A stretch of DNA of 64,000 bases from Pseudomonas silesiensis (lineage in GTDB: Bacteria > Pseudomonadota > Gammaproteobacteria > Pseudomonadales > Pseudomonadaceae): assembly GCF_001661075.1 (NCBI RefSeq), contig NZ_CP014870.1, positions 2,624,501 to 2,688,500 on the forward strand, in the 5' to 3' direction. The notes below the pieces were generated by a model, which did no database searches, was not told the DNA's origin, and saw only the letters and a list, made by a program, of their open reading frames with translations. Each line of letters opens with the position of its first letter. The first letter of the stretch is position 1. The translations under genes were made by a program, and so were the position numbers. Of this stretch, positions 17,803 through 26,355 are shown piece after piece.

Positions 17803-17871
17803 CTCCTTGGTGCCACTGAGCTGGACCGTTAAGCGCGACCAGGGTCTACGGAGCATAGGTCTGCGAGGCGT

Positions 17872-18336
17872 TTAATTTGATGACTTTGAACCCCGCTTTT
17901 GCAGCAGATCGATCTGATCCGCCGGCACCAAGGTGCGCAAGGTCTTGTAGAGCACGCGGGTTTCCAGCAGGTTCCACACCCGCAGCATGGTTTCCAGAGC
18001 ATCCAGTGGTTTGCTGATGAAGTCCTTGGCCCCCAGGGCCAGGGCGCGCAGGCGGGTGTCGCGGGTGGCGTCGGCGGTGAGCACGAGGATTGGCAAGTAT
18101 TCACCGCCAGGGATACGCCGGTTGAGTTGTTCAAGGACGGCAAAGCCGTCGAACTCGGGCATGTGCAGGTCGAGAATCACCAGGTCCGGCTCGAAGCTGT
18201 TGAACAGCTCCAGAGTCCGCAGCGGCTGGGTGCTGCTCAGCACGTTGGTCAGTCCCTCGCGTACCAGCAGTTGCTCCACCAGATCGAGGTTGGGGCGTTG
18301 GTCGTCGATGATCAGAATGCGCAGGTCGGTGTTCAC
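17872..18336 (-). CDS. single-domain response regulator
   Basis: A 154-residue receiver protein: LRILIIDDQRPN at the N-terminus, the phospho-acceptor in LVILDLHMPEFDG (about D54), and the switch Thr and Lys in LVLTADAT and FISKPLD. A short C-terminal helical tail follows. The GTG start overlaps the stop of the hybrid kinase gene by four bases, so it is coupled to it. With no output domain it probably works by protein contact or phosphorelay. Confidence 0.85.
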   Translation of the reverse strand: MNTDLRILIIDDQRPNLDLVEQLLVREGLTNVLSSTQPLRTLELFNSFEPDLVILDLHMPEFDGFAVLEQLNRRIPGGEYLPILVLTADATRDTRLRALALGAKDFISKPLDALETMLRVWNLLETRVLYKTLRTLVPADQIDLLQKRGSKSSN

Positions 18337-20660
18337 ACGGGCTCCGGAAAGTACTGGTCGAGGTGGGCGAGGAACGAAGGAATGTGAATCGGTTTGGTTA
18401 GCACGGCTGTCGCACCCGCGTCGCTCAAGGCCAGACGGGTGAGGTCGCTGGCGTCGGCGGTGATCATCAGCACCGGGGTGGTTCGGGTGATTGCGGACTG
18501 GCGCAAGCGCTGCAGAACGTTCAGCCCGTCGATGTCCGGCAGCGAGACATCCAGCAGGATAAGCTGTGGCGCATGTTGAGCGGCCAGATCCAGCCCCAGT
18601 TGCCCTTGCATGCTTGAGAGCAGTTTTATCCCGGGTCGCCGTTGCAGCACGGTTTCGATGAGTGCCAGGCTGGAGAGGTTGTCTTCGATGCACAACACCT
18701 TGCCCTGAACATCAGGGCCGGCGAGTGCTGGGATTAGCGGTCGGTTATCGATGGGTGCAGCGGCTGTCCCGGCGGTTTCCTGCAAGCGTACAAACGGTAA
18801 CTCCAGGGTAAATCGGGAACCGGCGCCGGTTTGGCTTTGCACGGTCAGGCTGCCGTTCATCATTTCCAGCAGGCTCTTGCTCAGCGCCAGGCCAAGGCCG
18901 CTGCCTTCCACATTCGGGTTGGTCTCCAGGCGCTCGAACGGCTTGAACAGTTGACCCAGGCGATCAGCCGCAATGCCCTTGCCGTTATCGCTGACCGACA
19001 CGGCGATTCGCTGCTGATCAACCTTGACCTCGATGCTCACCTGACCCTCAGGCCGGTTGTACTTGATGGCGTTTGACAGCAGGTTCAGCAGCACTTGAGT
19101 CAGGCGTTGTCGATCGGCGACGATCCCGCTGTCAGCGGCCAGCGTTGGCAATGGCGCCAGATGGATGCCGGCGTCGGCGGCCATCGGCGAGACCAGCGTC
19201 AGGGCTTCTTGCAGGGCGATCGCCAAGGGCACGGATTCGATGTTCAGCGGCAGGCGTCCGGCTTCGATCTTGGCAATGTCCAGCACTTCGTTGATCAGGG
19301 TCAGCAGGTGCTGGCCGGCACGCAGGATGTGACCGATCTGCGCCTTTTGCCCGGGGTGCGAGTCCATGTCCAGCAGTTGCGCAAAGCCCAGGATCGAGTT
19401 GAGCGGGGTACGCAGTTCGTGGCTCATGCGCGACAGGAATTCGCTTTTGGCCCGGCTGGCGCGCTCCGCTTCTTCGCGGGCGGTGCGCAACGCAATCTCG
19501 GCCGCGCGGCGATCGGTAATGTCCCGGGTGATCTTCGAGAACCCGCGCAACGCGCCGCTGCTGTCGTATTGCGCGGTGATCACCACGCTGGCCCAGAAGC
19601 GGCTGCCATTCTTGCGAACGCGCCATGCCTCTTCCATATAGTGCCCGTTGCGAGTGGCCTCACGCAGGGCCATCTCGGGATGCTGCGGGCACTCTTGCGC
19701 CAGATAAAACACCGAGAAGTGTTGGCCGATGATTTCCTGTTCCGTGTAGCCCTTGATCCGCTCGGCACCGGCGTTCCAACTAGTGACATAACCCCGGGTG
19801 TCGAGGGCAAAGATCCCGTAGTCCTTCACACCGTCGATGATCAGCCGCAAGCGCTCTTCATTGTCGCGCAGCGCTCGCTCGCGTTCAGCCAGCAGTAGGC
19901 CGGCCTCCACCAGACGAGTGCCCAACTGGCCTATCTCATCGTTCTCCGGCGGTTGCGGCCGCAACGGCTGCCCGAGGGCCAGGCGTTGGGCATTGCCCTG
20001 GACTTGCTGCACCCTGGCCACGATCCCTTTGGACAAAAACAGCACCGCCACGATGGCACCGAATAGCCCGCAAAGGGCGGCCAGCAAGGTTGAGAACAAC
20101 AGCCGCTGGCGGGTCGCGTATGCCGCCGCAGTACGCTCGGCCAGCAACGTGTCCTCAAGGGTGAGCATGGTGCTGATGTGCTCGCGCAATTCATCGAGGA
20201 TGTACTTGTTGTTGATCAGGATGGTGGTGATCGACTCGGGTTTCGCCTCGCGATCGCTGAGCATTTGCTCCAGGCCATCGACTTTGCTGTTGATCAGCGG
20301 CGTGATGGCGGTGAGTTGTGCACGCACCCGTTCATCACGAACGTTGCTATCGAGCCGGCGCAGGGCAGATTCGATCAGGGGCTTGGCTTTCAGATAACCC
20401 GGCAGGAAATCCTCCCGACGTGTCAGCAGATAACCGCGCACGCTGGCGGCCGCTTCGGCGAGCAAGGTGTGCACGGTCTGGATATCGCCTTGCACCAGCA
20501 ATACCCGGCGCACGTCTTCTTCGGCACGGGCGGTCTGGCGCTCGGTGATGTAGATCAACACCAGTGACAGCAGCAGGACCACCAATGGCAGGGAAATGAC
20601 CACCAGGGCCTTGCCCCGTAGCGGCAGGTCGGCCCAGCGTCTGGCGTAAAACACCCTCAT
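18333..20660 (-). CDS. hybrid sensor histidine kinase (CHASE3-HAMP-PAS-HK-REC)
   Basis: A 775-residue membrane kinase. TM1 is at about residues 18-38, followed by a CHASE3-like periplasmic helical domain and TM2 near 190-213. A HAMP segment, a PAS domain (about 265-385), HisKA with MSHELRTPLNS, HATPase (DNGKGIAAD, GSGLGLALS) and a C-terminal receiver with LILLDVSLPD complete it. Its start overlaps the upstream LuxR regulator stop by four bases, and its stop overlaps the downstream receiver gene. The signal is unknown. Confidence 0.9.
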   Translation of the reverse strand: MRVFYARRWADLPLRGKALVVISLPLVVLLLSLVLIYITERQTARAEEDVRRVLLVQGDIQTVHTLLAEAAASVRGYLLTRREDFLPGYLKAKPLIESALRRLDSNVRDERVRAQLTAITPLINSKVDGLEQMLSDREAKPESITTILINNKYILDELREHISTMLTLEDTLLAERTAAAYATRQRLLFSTLLAALCGLFGAIVAVLFLSKGIVARVQQVQGNAQRLALGQPLRPQPPENDEIGQLGTRLVEAGLLLAERERALRDNEERLRLIIDGVKDYGIFALDTRGYVTSWNAGAERIKGYTEQEIIGQHFSVFYLAQECPQHPEMALREATRNGHYMEEAWRVRKNGSRFWASVVITAQYDSSGALRGFSKITRDITDRRAAEIALRTAREEAERASRAKSEFLSRMSHELRTPLNSILGFAQLLDMDSHPGQKAQIGHILRAGQHLLTLINEVLDIAKIEAGRLPLNIESVPLAIALQEALTLVSPMAADAGIHLAPLPTLAADSGIVADRQRLTQVLLNLLSNAIKYNRPEGQVSIEVKVDQQRIAVSVSDNGKGIAADRLGQLFKPFERLETNPNVEGSGLGLALSKSLLEMMNGSLTVQSQTGAGSRFTLELPFVRLQETAGTAAAPIDNRPLIPALAGPDVQGKVLCIEDNLSSLALIETVLQRRPGIKLLSSMQGQLGLDLAAQHAPQLILLDVSLPDIDGLNVLQRLRQSAITRTTPVLMITADASDLTRLALSDAGATAVLTKPIHIPSFLAHLDQYFPEPV

Positions 20661-21310
20661 GGTTGAGTCACCAGGCCCAGAGCAATGCCACGGACCGCAG
20701 CCTGGGTTCGATCAGCCGCCCCGAGTTTTCCGATGACCCGTTCGACGTGGGCTTTTGCCGTGCCGGTGGTAATCCCCAGTGTCTCGCCGATCAGACGGTT
20801 GCTCATGCCGTTGGCCACCAGCCCAAGCACCTGGCGTTCTCGGGTCGTGAGGTTTTCGGTGGGTGTGGCGCCACTCGTATTACGCTCGGTCATGCGTCGT
20901 AGCAGGCGGGCGCTGACGGAGCTATTGAGGGCTTCTTCACCGGCGGCGACTCGCTGCAGGGCGTCGATCACTTCGTCACGGTTGGCGTCTTTGAGCAGGT
21001 AACCGACGGCGCCGGCACTCATGGCCGCTTCCAGGTGATCGGGGCTGTCGTCCATGGTGAAGATCACCACTTTCAGGGCAGGCAGGCGTTGCTGAAGCAG
21101 GCGTGCGGCGCCCAGGCCGTTGAGCAACGGCATGCGGATGTCGAGGATCACGATGTCCGGAAGCAACCGTTCGCACAGCTCGACTGCTTCCTGACCATCG
21201 CGGGCCTGACCGACCACTTCGAATTGCGGGTGACCCGCCAGCAAGGCGACGAAACCGGTGCGCGTGACTTCATGATCATCAGCGAGCACGAGACGTAAGA
21301 CGTGGGTCAT
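20657..21310 (-). CDS. NarL/FixJ-type response regulator
   Basis: A 217-residue regulator with an N-terminal receiver (LRLVLADDHEVTRTG; phospho-acceptor in DIVILDIRMP, about D55) and a C-terminal LuxR HTH (LTTRERQVLGLVANGMSN to AAVRG). It overlaps by four bases with both the HisKA_3 kinase gene upstream and the hybrid kinase gene downstream. The kinase upstream is the likely cognate partner. Confidence 0.9.
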   Translation of the reverse strand: MTHVLRLVLADDHEVTRTGFVALLAGHPQFEVVGQARDGQEAVELCERLLPDIVILDIRMPLLNGLGAARLLQQRLPALKVVIFTMDDSPDHLEAAMSAGAVGYLLKDANRDEVIDALQRVAAGEEALNSSVSARLLRRMTERNTSGATPTENLTTRERQVLGLVANGMSNRLIGETLGITTGTAKAHVERVIGKLGAADRTQAAVRGIALGLVTQP

Positions 21311-22494
21311 TGGGGTGTTCCATCCAGGTTCGCGGGCACGCCGATGTGCAGTCGGGTGCCGCAGTTGATTGCGCTGACGCAGGTGAGGCGTCCACCCAAC
21401 AGGCTGGCGCGTTCCTGCATGGTGGCGAGGCCCAATTGTCGAGCGTTGTCGGTATCGAGTTGTTGTTCGGTGGCAGCAAAGCCTTTACCGTTATCGTCCA
21501 CCCCCAGCAAGGCCTGTCCTTCGTGCAGTTGCAGCGCCAGTTGTACCTGGTTGGCCTGAGAATGTTTAAGGATGTTGTTGATCGCTTCCTGGGCGATCCT
21601 GAACAAGCCGATCTCCACCTGACTGGGAAAACGCGCCTCGCAACGTGCGATCCAGTGCACGCTGATTCCGGCTTCGCGCAGTCGATCGGCTTCTTTATCG
21701 ACTGCCTTGAGCAAACCGAAATCGTCGAGCACCGTCGGGCGCAGGCCGCCGATCAGTTGCCGGCCTTCAACCACGCAATGCTGGGCCAGCGCCAGAATCG
21801 TCTGCAAGTCCGCCCCGAGGGTCTCCGGCAGTATCGGGCAGCGGCCGGCAAAACCTTGCAGACGCTGGTGCAATCCAGCGAGGGTTTGGGCCAGGCCGTC
21901 GTGCAGGTCATAAGCGACGCGTTTACGCTCGTCTTCTTGCGCGCGAAACAGCCGGTTGACCAGGTCCGACAGGGTGCGATCCCGGGCTTTGAGCGCCATC
22001 AGCAATCGGTCGTTTTCAAGGTGAGCTGCCAGCAGAGTGGCGAGCAGTTGCAAGGATTCGCTGTCTTCGTTGTCCGGCACCCGCAGACTCACGCTGTTGG
22101 CCAGCACCAGGGCGCCAAAGGCATTCCCGTCGCCACCGCGTAATGGCACTCGCAGCACATTGGGCAAGGATTCCCCCGGACGGTCCTGCCAGTACGGCGT
22201 GCGCATTGTGCGGTCGGCGACGACCTCCAGGCTGTTCAGTCGATCACGACTGCCATGCCGGGCGGTGGTGCTGACGCGCCCATCGGCGTCCCACTCCAGC
22301 AGCAACCCGTGGTCCATCGCGAGGAAGGCGCAAGCCCGCGCCAACACCCGCTCGCGCATGGCATCCGGGGCCAGGCGGGTCAACTCCTGCCCGGTGTCCA
22401 CCAACAGCCGCAGGCGCGCCGCGCGACTCTCGGATTGTCGATATTGGGTGCGGATGGCCAAGGCGCTACCGGGGTCATGGGGCGGGTTTTGCAT
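21307..22494 (-). CDS. GAF sensor histidine kinase, NarX/DegS type
   Basis: A soluble kinase of 395 residues. A GAF domain spans about residues 35-175. The HisKA_3 dimerisation motif is ERKRVAYDLHDGLAQTLAGL, and the HATPase N- and G-boxes are EAINNILKHS and LLGVDDNGKGF. The ATG at 22494 has GGAG seven bases upstream; a TTG eight codons earlier is a weaker alternative. It heads a four-gene overlapping minus-strand operon and probably phosphorylates the adjacent LuxR-type regulator. Confidence 0.88.
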   Translation of the reverse strand: MQNPPHDPGSALAIRTQYRQSESRAARLRLLVDTGQELTRLAPDAMRERVLARACAFLAMDHGLLLEWDADGRVSTTARHGSRDRLNSLEVVADRTMRTPYWQDRPGESLPNVLRVPLRGGDGNAFGALVLANSVSLRVPDNEDSESLQLLATLLAAHLENDRLLMALKARDRTLSDLVNRLFRAQEDERKRVAYDLHDGLAQTLAGLHQRLQGFAGRCPILPETLGADLQTILALAQHCVVEGRQLIGGLRPTVLDDFGLLKAVDKEADRLREAGISVHWIARCEARFPSQVEIGLFRIAQEAINNILKHSQANQVQLALQLHEGQALLGVDDNGKGFAATEQQLDTDNARQLGLATMQERASLLGGRLTCVSAINCGTRLHIGVPANLDGTPQ

Positions 22495-22668
22495 GCTTCG
22501 GCTCCGGCGTCGAGACAAGCGCCGCGGGCGCAGGGGAGGCCATTAAACCTTGTTAACAGTACCGGGCGCCATCTGCCAAATGGCATAGATAAATGACTCC
22601 GGTTGGCCGATGTCGGGTGGCTGGCGGATTGGCAAAGTGTGCTCAACGACCACCACTGGAGCATCGCA

Positions 22669-23187
22669 ATGAAATTCAGAACCCCGGCCATCGCCCTGCT
22701 TTTCGCCTTGAGCGCACCCTTTGTTCAAGCAGCGGAGACGGCCCCGTATGTCTACCGCACTTTGGCCCAAGCGCCTGCCAACGTGAAGGACCGTGAGATT
22801 GCCGGTTTGTTTGACCGTTGGAACAGCGCGTTGCAGACCGGTAACGTTCAATCGGTGGTCGACCTCTATGCGCCGGGCGCCGTGTTGCAGCCAACGGTGT
22901 CCAATCAAGTGCGCACTACGCCGGATCAGATCAAGGACTACTTTGATCACTTCATGGCGCTCAAGCCGGTGGGCCAAGTCAACTACCGCGAAATCCGCCA
23001 ACTGGGCAGCAATGTGGCCATGGACAGCGGCGTCTACACCTTCACCCTGACCGAGGCGACCGGCAAGATTCGTCAGGTGCAGGCACGCTATACCTTCGTC
23101 TACGAACAGGTCGACGGTCAGTGGAAGATTCTCAATCACCATTCTTCGGCGATGCCTGAAGCACAGGTGCAACACGCCAAGCAGTAA
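22669..23187 (+). CDS. secreted SgcJ/EcaC-like (NTF2-fold) protein
   Basis: A 172-residue protein with a clear signal peptide (MKFRTPAIALLFALSAPFVQA) and a mature NTF2-like domain of the SgcJ/EcaC or CaMKII-association type: a FDRWNSALQTGNVQSVVDLYAPGAVL segment and a C-terminal YTFVYEQVDGQWKILNHHSS. Such domains occur as periplasmic small-ligand binders of unclear activity. It is transcribed divergently from the kinase operon. The start at 22669 follows GGAG by seven bases and is supported by the signal peptide. Confidence 0.8.
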   Translation: MKFRTPAIALLFALSAPFVQAAETAPYVYRTLAQAPANVKDREIAGLFDRWNSALQTGNVQSVVDLYAPGAVLQPTVSNQVRTTPDQIKDYFDHFMALKPVGQVNYREIRQLGSNVAMDSGVYTFTLTEATGKIRQVQARYTFVYEQVDGQWKILNHHSSAMPEAQVQHAKQ

Positions 23188-23384
23188 ACGGGTCGGTAGA
23201 GGGTTTATGCGAAAATGTAGACGCCCCTGCGGGTGTGGACATTCAGCCCTTCGACCCCGTCACGCGAGCTTGAAGGGCAACTGACGTAACGGTTTGCCCG
23301 TGAGGCTCGCAATGGCATTCGCCGAACAGTGTGCCGGTCATGCCCAGCGTGTCGCGCAAGGGTAAGTTTTTCCAAAAGCCAGAA

Positions 23385-23418
23385 ACGACAAAGCCCTGAA
23401 TAATCAGGGCTTTGTCGT
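23385..23418 (-). terminator. terminator next to tRNA-Ser
   Basis: A perfect 15-bp stem (ACGACAAAGCCCTGA / TCAGGGCTTTGTCGT) around ATAA lies seven bases beyond the tRNA 3' end. On the minus strand it is followed by TTTCTGG. It probably ends the tRNA transcript. Confidence 0.75.
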
Positions 23419-23425
23419 ATAAAGA

Positions 23426-23513
23426 TGGCGGAGGCGATGGGATTCGAACTCATGGACCTGTTACAGTCGACGGTTTTCAAGACCGTTGCCTTAAACCACT
23501 CGGCCACACCTCC
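23426..23513 (-). tRNA. tRNA-Ser (UGA)
   Basis: The minus strand starts GGAGGTGTGGCCGAGTGG and ends CGCCTCCGCCA with encoded CCA. The anticodon loop reads CTTGAAA, giving anticodon UGA. A long variable arm and the GTTCGAATC T-loop identify a serine tRNA. The 88-base length fits the class II tRNA. Confidence 0.97.
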
Positions 23514-23636
23514 GTTTGCGTTGCGGGCGCCATAATACCTGAATGAAACACACTGTCAAACTCTCTCCGTAGCTTGTTACAGAGTGTCTGTTATGATCTT
23601 TGCGACTGAACGTTTCAAACCAACAGGAGTGTCGCC

Positions 23637-24308
23637 ATGCGCGAACAGGATTACGCAGTTAATAACAGCGTGCAGGCTGAGCAGCTAGAGGTTAGCCGCG
23701 TCCTGCGCAACACTTACGGCTTACTGGCCCTCACTCTCGCATTCAGCGGCGTGATGGCGTATGTCGCCCAGCAGATGCGGGTCGGCTACCCGAACATTTT
23801 CGTGGTGCTGATCGGTTTCTACGGCCTTTTCTTCCTGACCAACAAGCTCCGTGATTCCGCCTGGGGCCTGGTGTCGGCATTTGCCCTGACCGGTTTCATG
23901 GGTTTCCTGCTCGGCCCGATCCTCAACCGTTACCTGGGCATGCAGGGCGGGGCGGAAGTCGTCAGCTCGGCCTTCGCGATGACCGCGCTGGTGTTCGGCG
24001 GCCTGTCGGCCTATGTGCTGATCTCCCGCAAGGACATGAGTTTCCTCAGTGGCTTCATCACTGCGGGGTTCTTCGTGTTGCTGGGTGCGGTGGTGGCCAG
24101 CTTCTTCTTCCAGATCAGCGGCCTGCAACTGGCGATCAGCGCAGGTTTCGTGCTGTTCTCCTCGGTCTGCATTCTGTTCCAGACCAGCGCCATCATCCAT
24201 GGCGGCGAGCGTAACTACATCATGGCGACCATCAGCCTGTATGTATCGATCTACAACCTGTTTATCAGCTTGTTGCAGATCTTCGGCATCATGAGCCGCG
24301 ATGATTGA
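23637..24308 (+). CDS. Bax inhibitor-1/YccA family membrane protein
   Basis: A 223-residue protein with seven predicted membrane segments and a short soluble N-terminus. The pattern matches bacterial YccA/BI-1 proteins, which modulate FtsH proteolysis or calcium leak. It is monocistronic: an AGGAG lies nine bases before the start, and a strong terminator follows. Confidence 0.92.
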   Translation: MREQDYAVNNSVQAEQLEVSRVLRNTYGLLALTLAFSGVMAYVAQQMRVGYPNIFVVLIGFYGLFFLTNKLRDSAWGLVSAFALTGFMGFLLGPILNRYLGMQGGAEVVSSAFAMTALVFGGLSAYVLISRKDMSFLSGFITAGFFVLLGAVVASFFFQISGLQLAISAGFVLFSSVCILFQTSAIIHGGERNYIMATISLYVSIYNLFISLLQIFGIMSRDD

Positions 24309-24323
24309 TCGCTGGGCTTGAGT

Positions 24324-24350
24324 AAAAAACCCGCTTCGGCGGGTTTTTTT
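24324..24350 (+). terminator. terminator after the BI-1/YccA gene
   Basis: AAAAAACCCGC-TTCG-GCGGGTTTTTTT is a classic rho-independent hairpin with a flanking A and T run. Confidence 0.93.
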
Positions 24351-24494
24351 ATTGGGTTTTTATGGAGCGACACGGTGGTCAGGGCGATAGGTCGTACTGA
24401 GGAACGGCAACGGTAAGGTCAAAAGATCGCAGCCTGCGGCAGCTCCTGCAGAGGGGATTGAGTACGGTCGAAATGGATGGGGCGCACTTCAGGG

Positions 24495-24527
24495 CGCCTT
24501 CGCCGGCAAGCCGGGCTCCTACAGGGG
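24495..24527 (-). repeat. single REP element
   Basis: CGCCTTCGCCGGCAAGCCGGGCTCCTACAGGGG matches the inverted REP form found elsewhere in the window. A GATCGCAGCCTGCGGCAGCTCCTGCAG palindromic sequence typical of Pseudomonas intergenic regions lies 40-70 bases before it. Confidence 0.8.
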
Positions 24528-24877
24528 ATACGCGTGCGCTTGAGGGATAGGCCGGCCGGTAGGCCGCCTCGGTTCGGCTCTTGATTTTGCTTTTGCGGTG
24601 CACGCCCCCTCGAGAGGCCGAGTGGAGGTTCTGCGTAGTGGGCAACCCGGCATGGATGCCGGGTTAGCCGCGCACGGCCATGGATGGCCGATCGCGGCGG
24701 GCCCACGGAGCAGGACCGGAGCGAGGGCATGCCGAGCACTAGCGAGGCACCGAACGACAGGGGCAAGAGCGCTTGGTTACTTGGCGCTTCTCCAAGTGAC
24801 CCGCTGTAAGAGCGGAACCCTAAGTAGCCGTGACCGCAGCAACGGATATGTACACGATCAAACAAACCCGCCACGCA
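24528..24877. repeat. GC-rich structured intergenic element, probably dispersed
   Basis: No gene is supported here. The stretch contains CCCGGCATGGATGCCGGG, GGCCATGGATGGCC and other palindromes, then a segment ending GAGCGGAACCCTAAGTAGCC. I recall similar sequence recurring between genes in fluorescens-group genomes, where it is often misannotated as small proteins. The reading frames across it have compositions unlike real proteins. Confidence 0.5.
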
Positions 24878-25318
24878 TCAGAACGCCATCGGAGGCAACC
24901 GCCGCTTGACCGGGGTCTTCTTGACGATCGCAGTGTTGGTTTCAGCATGGGTATTAAGCCGGTCAAGCAGGGTGTCCAGTTGCTCCATCGACCGCACATG
25001 CAACCGCGCAATAAAACAATCGTCCCCAGTCACCTTGTCGCATTCGGTGAATTCCGGAATCGCCTGAATCTGCCGCTCCACCTCCTGCAACTGCCCCGGC
25101 AGTGGGCGAATGCGGACGATGGCCTGCAGCTGATAGCCGAAGCACCGTGGATCGATCTCGACCGTATAACCCTTGAGCACACCCCGTTCCTCAAGGCGGC
25201 GCAGACGCTCGGCGACACTGGGCGAAGACAGTCCGCTGATATTGGCCAGGGCCTTGAGCGAGCGTCGCGAGTCCTCCATCAAGGCCGTGATCAGCACCTG
25301 GTCGATGTCATCGGTCAT
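24878..25318 (-). CDS. Lrp/AsnC family regulator
   Basis: A 146-residue protein with an N-terminal AsnC-type HTH (VLITALMEDSRRSLKALANISGLSSPSVAERLRRLEERGVLKGYT) and a C-terminal RAM ligand-binding domain (about residues 65-140). It is divergent from a DMT-family exporter gene 133 bases away, the common arrangement in which an Lrp-like protein controls an amino-acid exporter. The start at 25318 is the first residue of a standard Lrp N-terminus. Confidence 0.9.
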   Translation of the reverse strand: MTDDIDQVLITALMEDSRRSLKALANISGLSSPSVAERLRRLEERGVLKGYTVEIDPRCFGYQLQAIVRIRPLPGQLQEVERQIQAIPEFTECDKVTGDDCFIARLHVRSMEQLDTLLDRLNTHAETNTAIVKKTPVKRRLPPMAF

Positions 25319-25451
25319 GGCAAAATCCTCGATTAGGCAATTAATCGGAACTGCCTTGATAAAAAAGGCAGAAACCGAGTTTAGCCTGATTTTTGCGCTG
25401 GAGAAGCCCCCGGGCGGATTGGCATACTTTGGGCTCAAACACAGGAGTCTG

Positions 25452-26348
25452 ATGATGGACAAGTCAATTCGTCACGGGTCATTCGAAATGACCGCCGCCA
25501 TGCTGATTTCCGGGACCATCGGCTGGTTCGTGCTGGTGTCCGGGCAACCGGTGCTGGACGTGGTGTTCTGGCGCTGCGTGTTCGGTGCCGGCACCTTGCT
25601 GCTGATTTGCGCGGCATTCGGCTTCCTGCGCCCCGGCATCCTGACCCGCACCACCTTCCTGCTGGCCGTGCTCAGCGGCGTGGCGATTGTCGGTAATTGG
25701 GTCTTGCTGTTCGCGTCTTACTCCCGCGCCTCGATTGCCATCGGCACCGCGGTGTACAACGTTCAGCCGTTCATGCTGGTGGGGTTGGCGGCGTTATTTC
25801 TCAACGAGAAAATCACCCTGCAGAAACTGTTCTGGCTGGGCATCTCGTTTCTCGGGATGTTGGCGATTGTCAGCGCCCATGGCGACCAGAATGAAAGCGG
25901 CAATGATTACCTGGTTGGCATCGCCCTGGCGCTGGGCGCTGCATTCCTTTATGCGATTGCCGCGCTGATCATCAAGCGCCTGACCGGTACGCCGCCGCAC
26001 CTGATCGCGCTGGTCCAGGTCAGCACCGGCGTGCTGCTGCTCGCGCCGTTCGCGCACTTCTCGGCGCTGCCGCAAGCACCGAGCGCTTGGGCCAGCCTGG
26101 TGACCCTGGGCATCGTTCATACCGGCGTGATGTATGTGCTGCTGTACGGCGCGATTCAGAAACTGCCGACGGCACTGACCGGTGCGTTGTCGTTCATCTA
26201 TCCGATTGCGGCGATTTTCGTCGACTGGTTTGCCTTCGGCCATCGCCTGGAGCCCCTGCAATGGCTGGGTGTCGCCGCGATTCTGCTGGCGGCTGCCGGC
26301 ATGCAGCAGGGCTGGACCCTGAAATGGCGGCGCACGGTCACGCCCTGA
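25452..26348 (+). CDS. DMT/EamA family transporter
   Basis: A 298-residue protein with ten predicted membrane segments in two EamA repeats (about 10-140 and 155-290). AGGAG precedes tandem ATGs; the second, at 25455, has the better 7-base spacing. Small-molecule export, possibly of an amino acid, is inferred from the divergent Lrp-type regulator. Confidence 0.88.
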   Translation: MMDKSIRHGSFEMTAAMLISGTIGWFVLVSGQPVLDVVFWRCVFGAGTLLLICAAFGFLRPGILTRTTFLLAVLSGVAIVGNWVLLFASYSRASIAIGTAVYNVQPFMLVGLAALFLNEKITLQKLFWLGISFLGMLAIVSAHGDQNESGNDYLVGIALALGAAFLYAIAALIIKRLTGTPPHLIALVQVSTGVLLLAPFAHFSALPQAPSAWASLVTLGIVHTGVMYVLLYGAIQKLPTALTGALSFIYPIAAIFVDWFAFGHRLEPLQWLGVAAILLAAAGMQQGWTLKWRRTVTP

Positions 26349-26355
26349 ACTGGCG

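Noticed and set aside
24598..24909. 103-residue plus-strand frame
   Set aside because: Composition is unlike a protein, it has no ribosome-binding site, and it overlaps the Lrp gene and the structured element.
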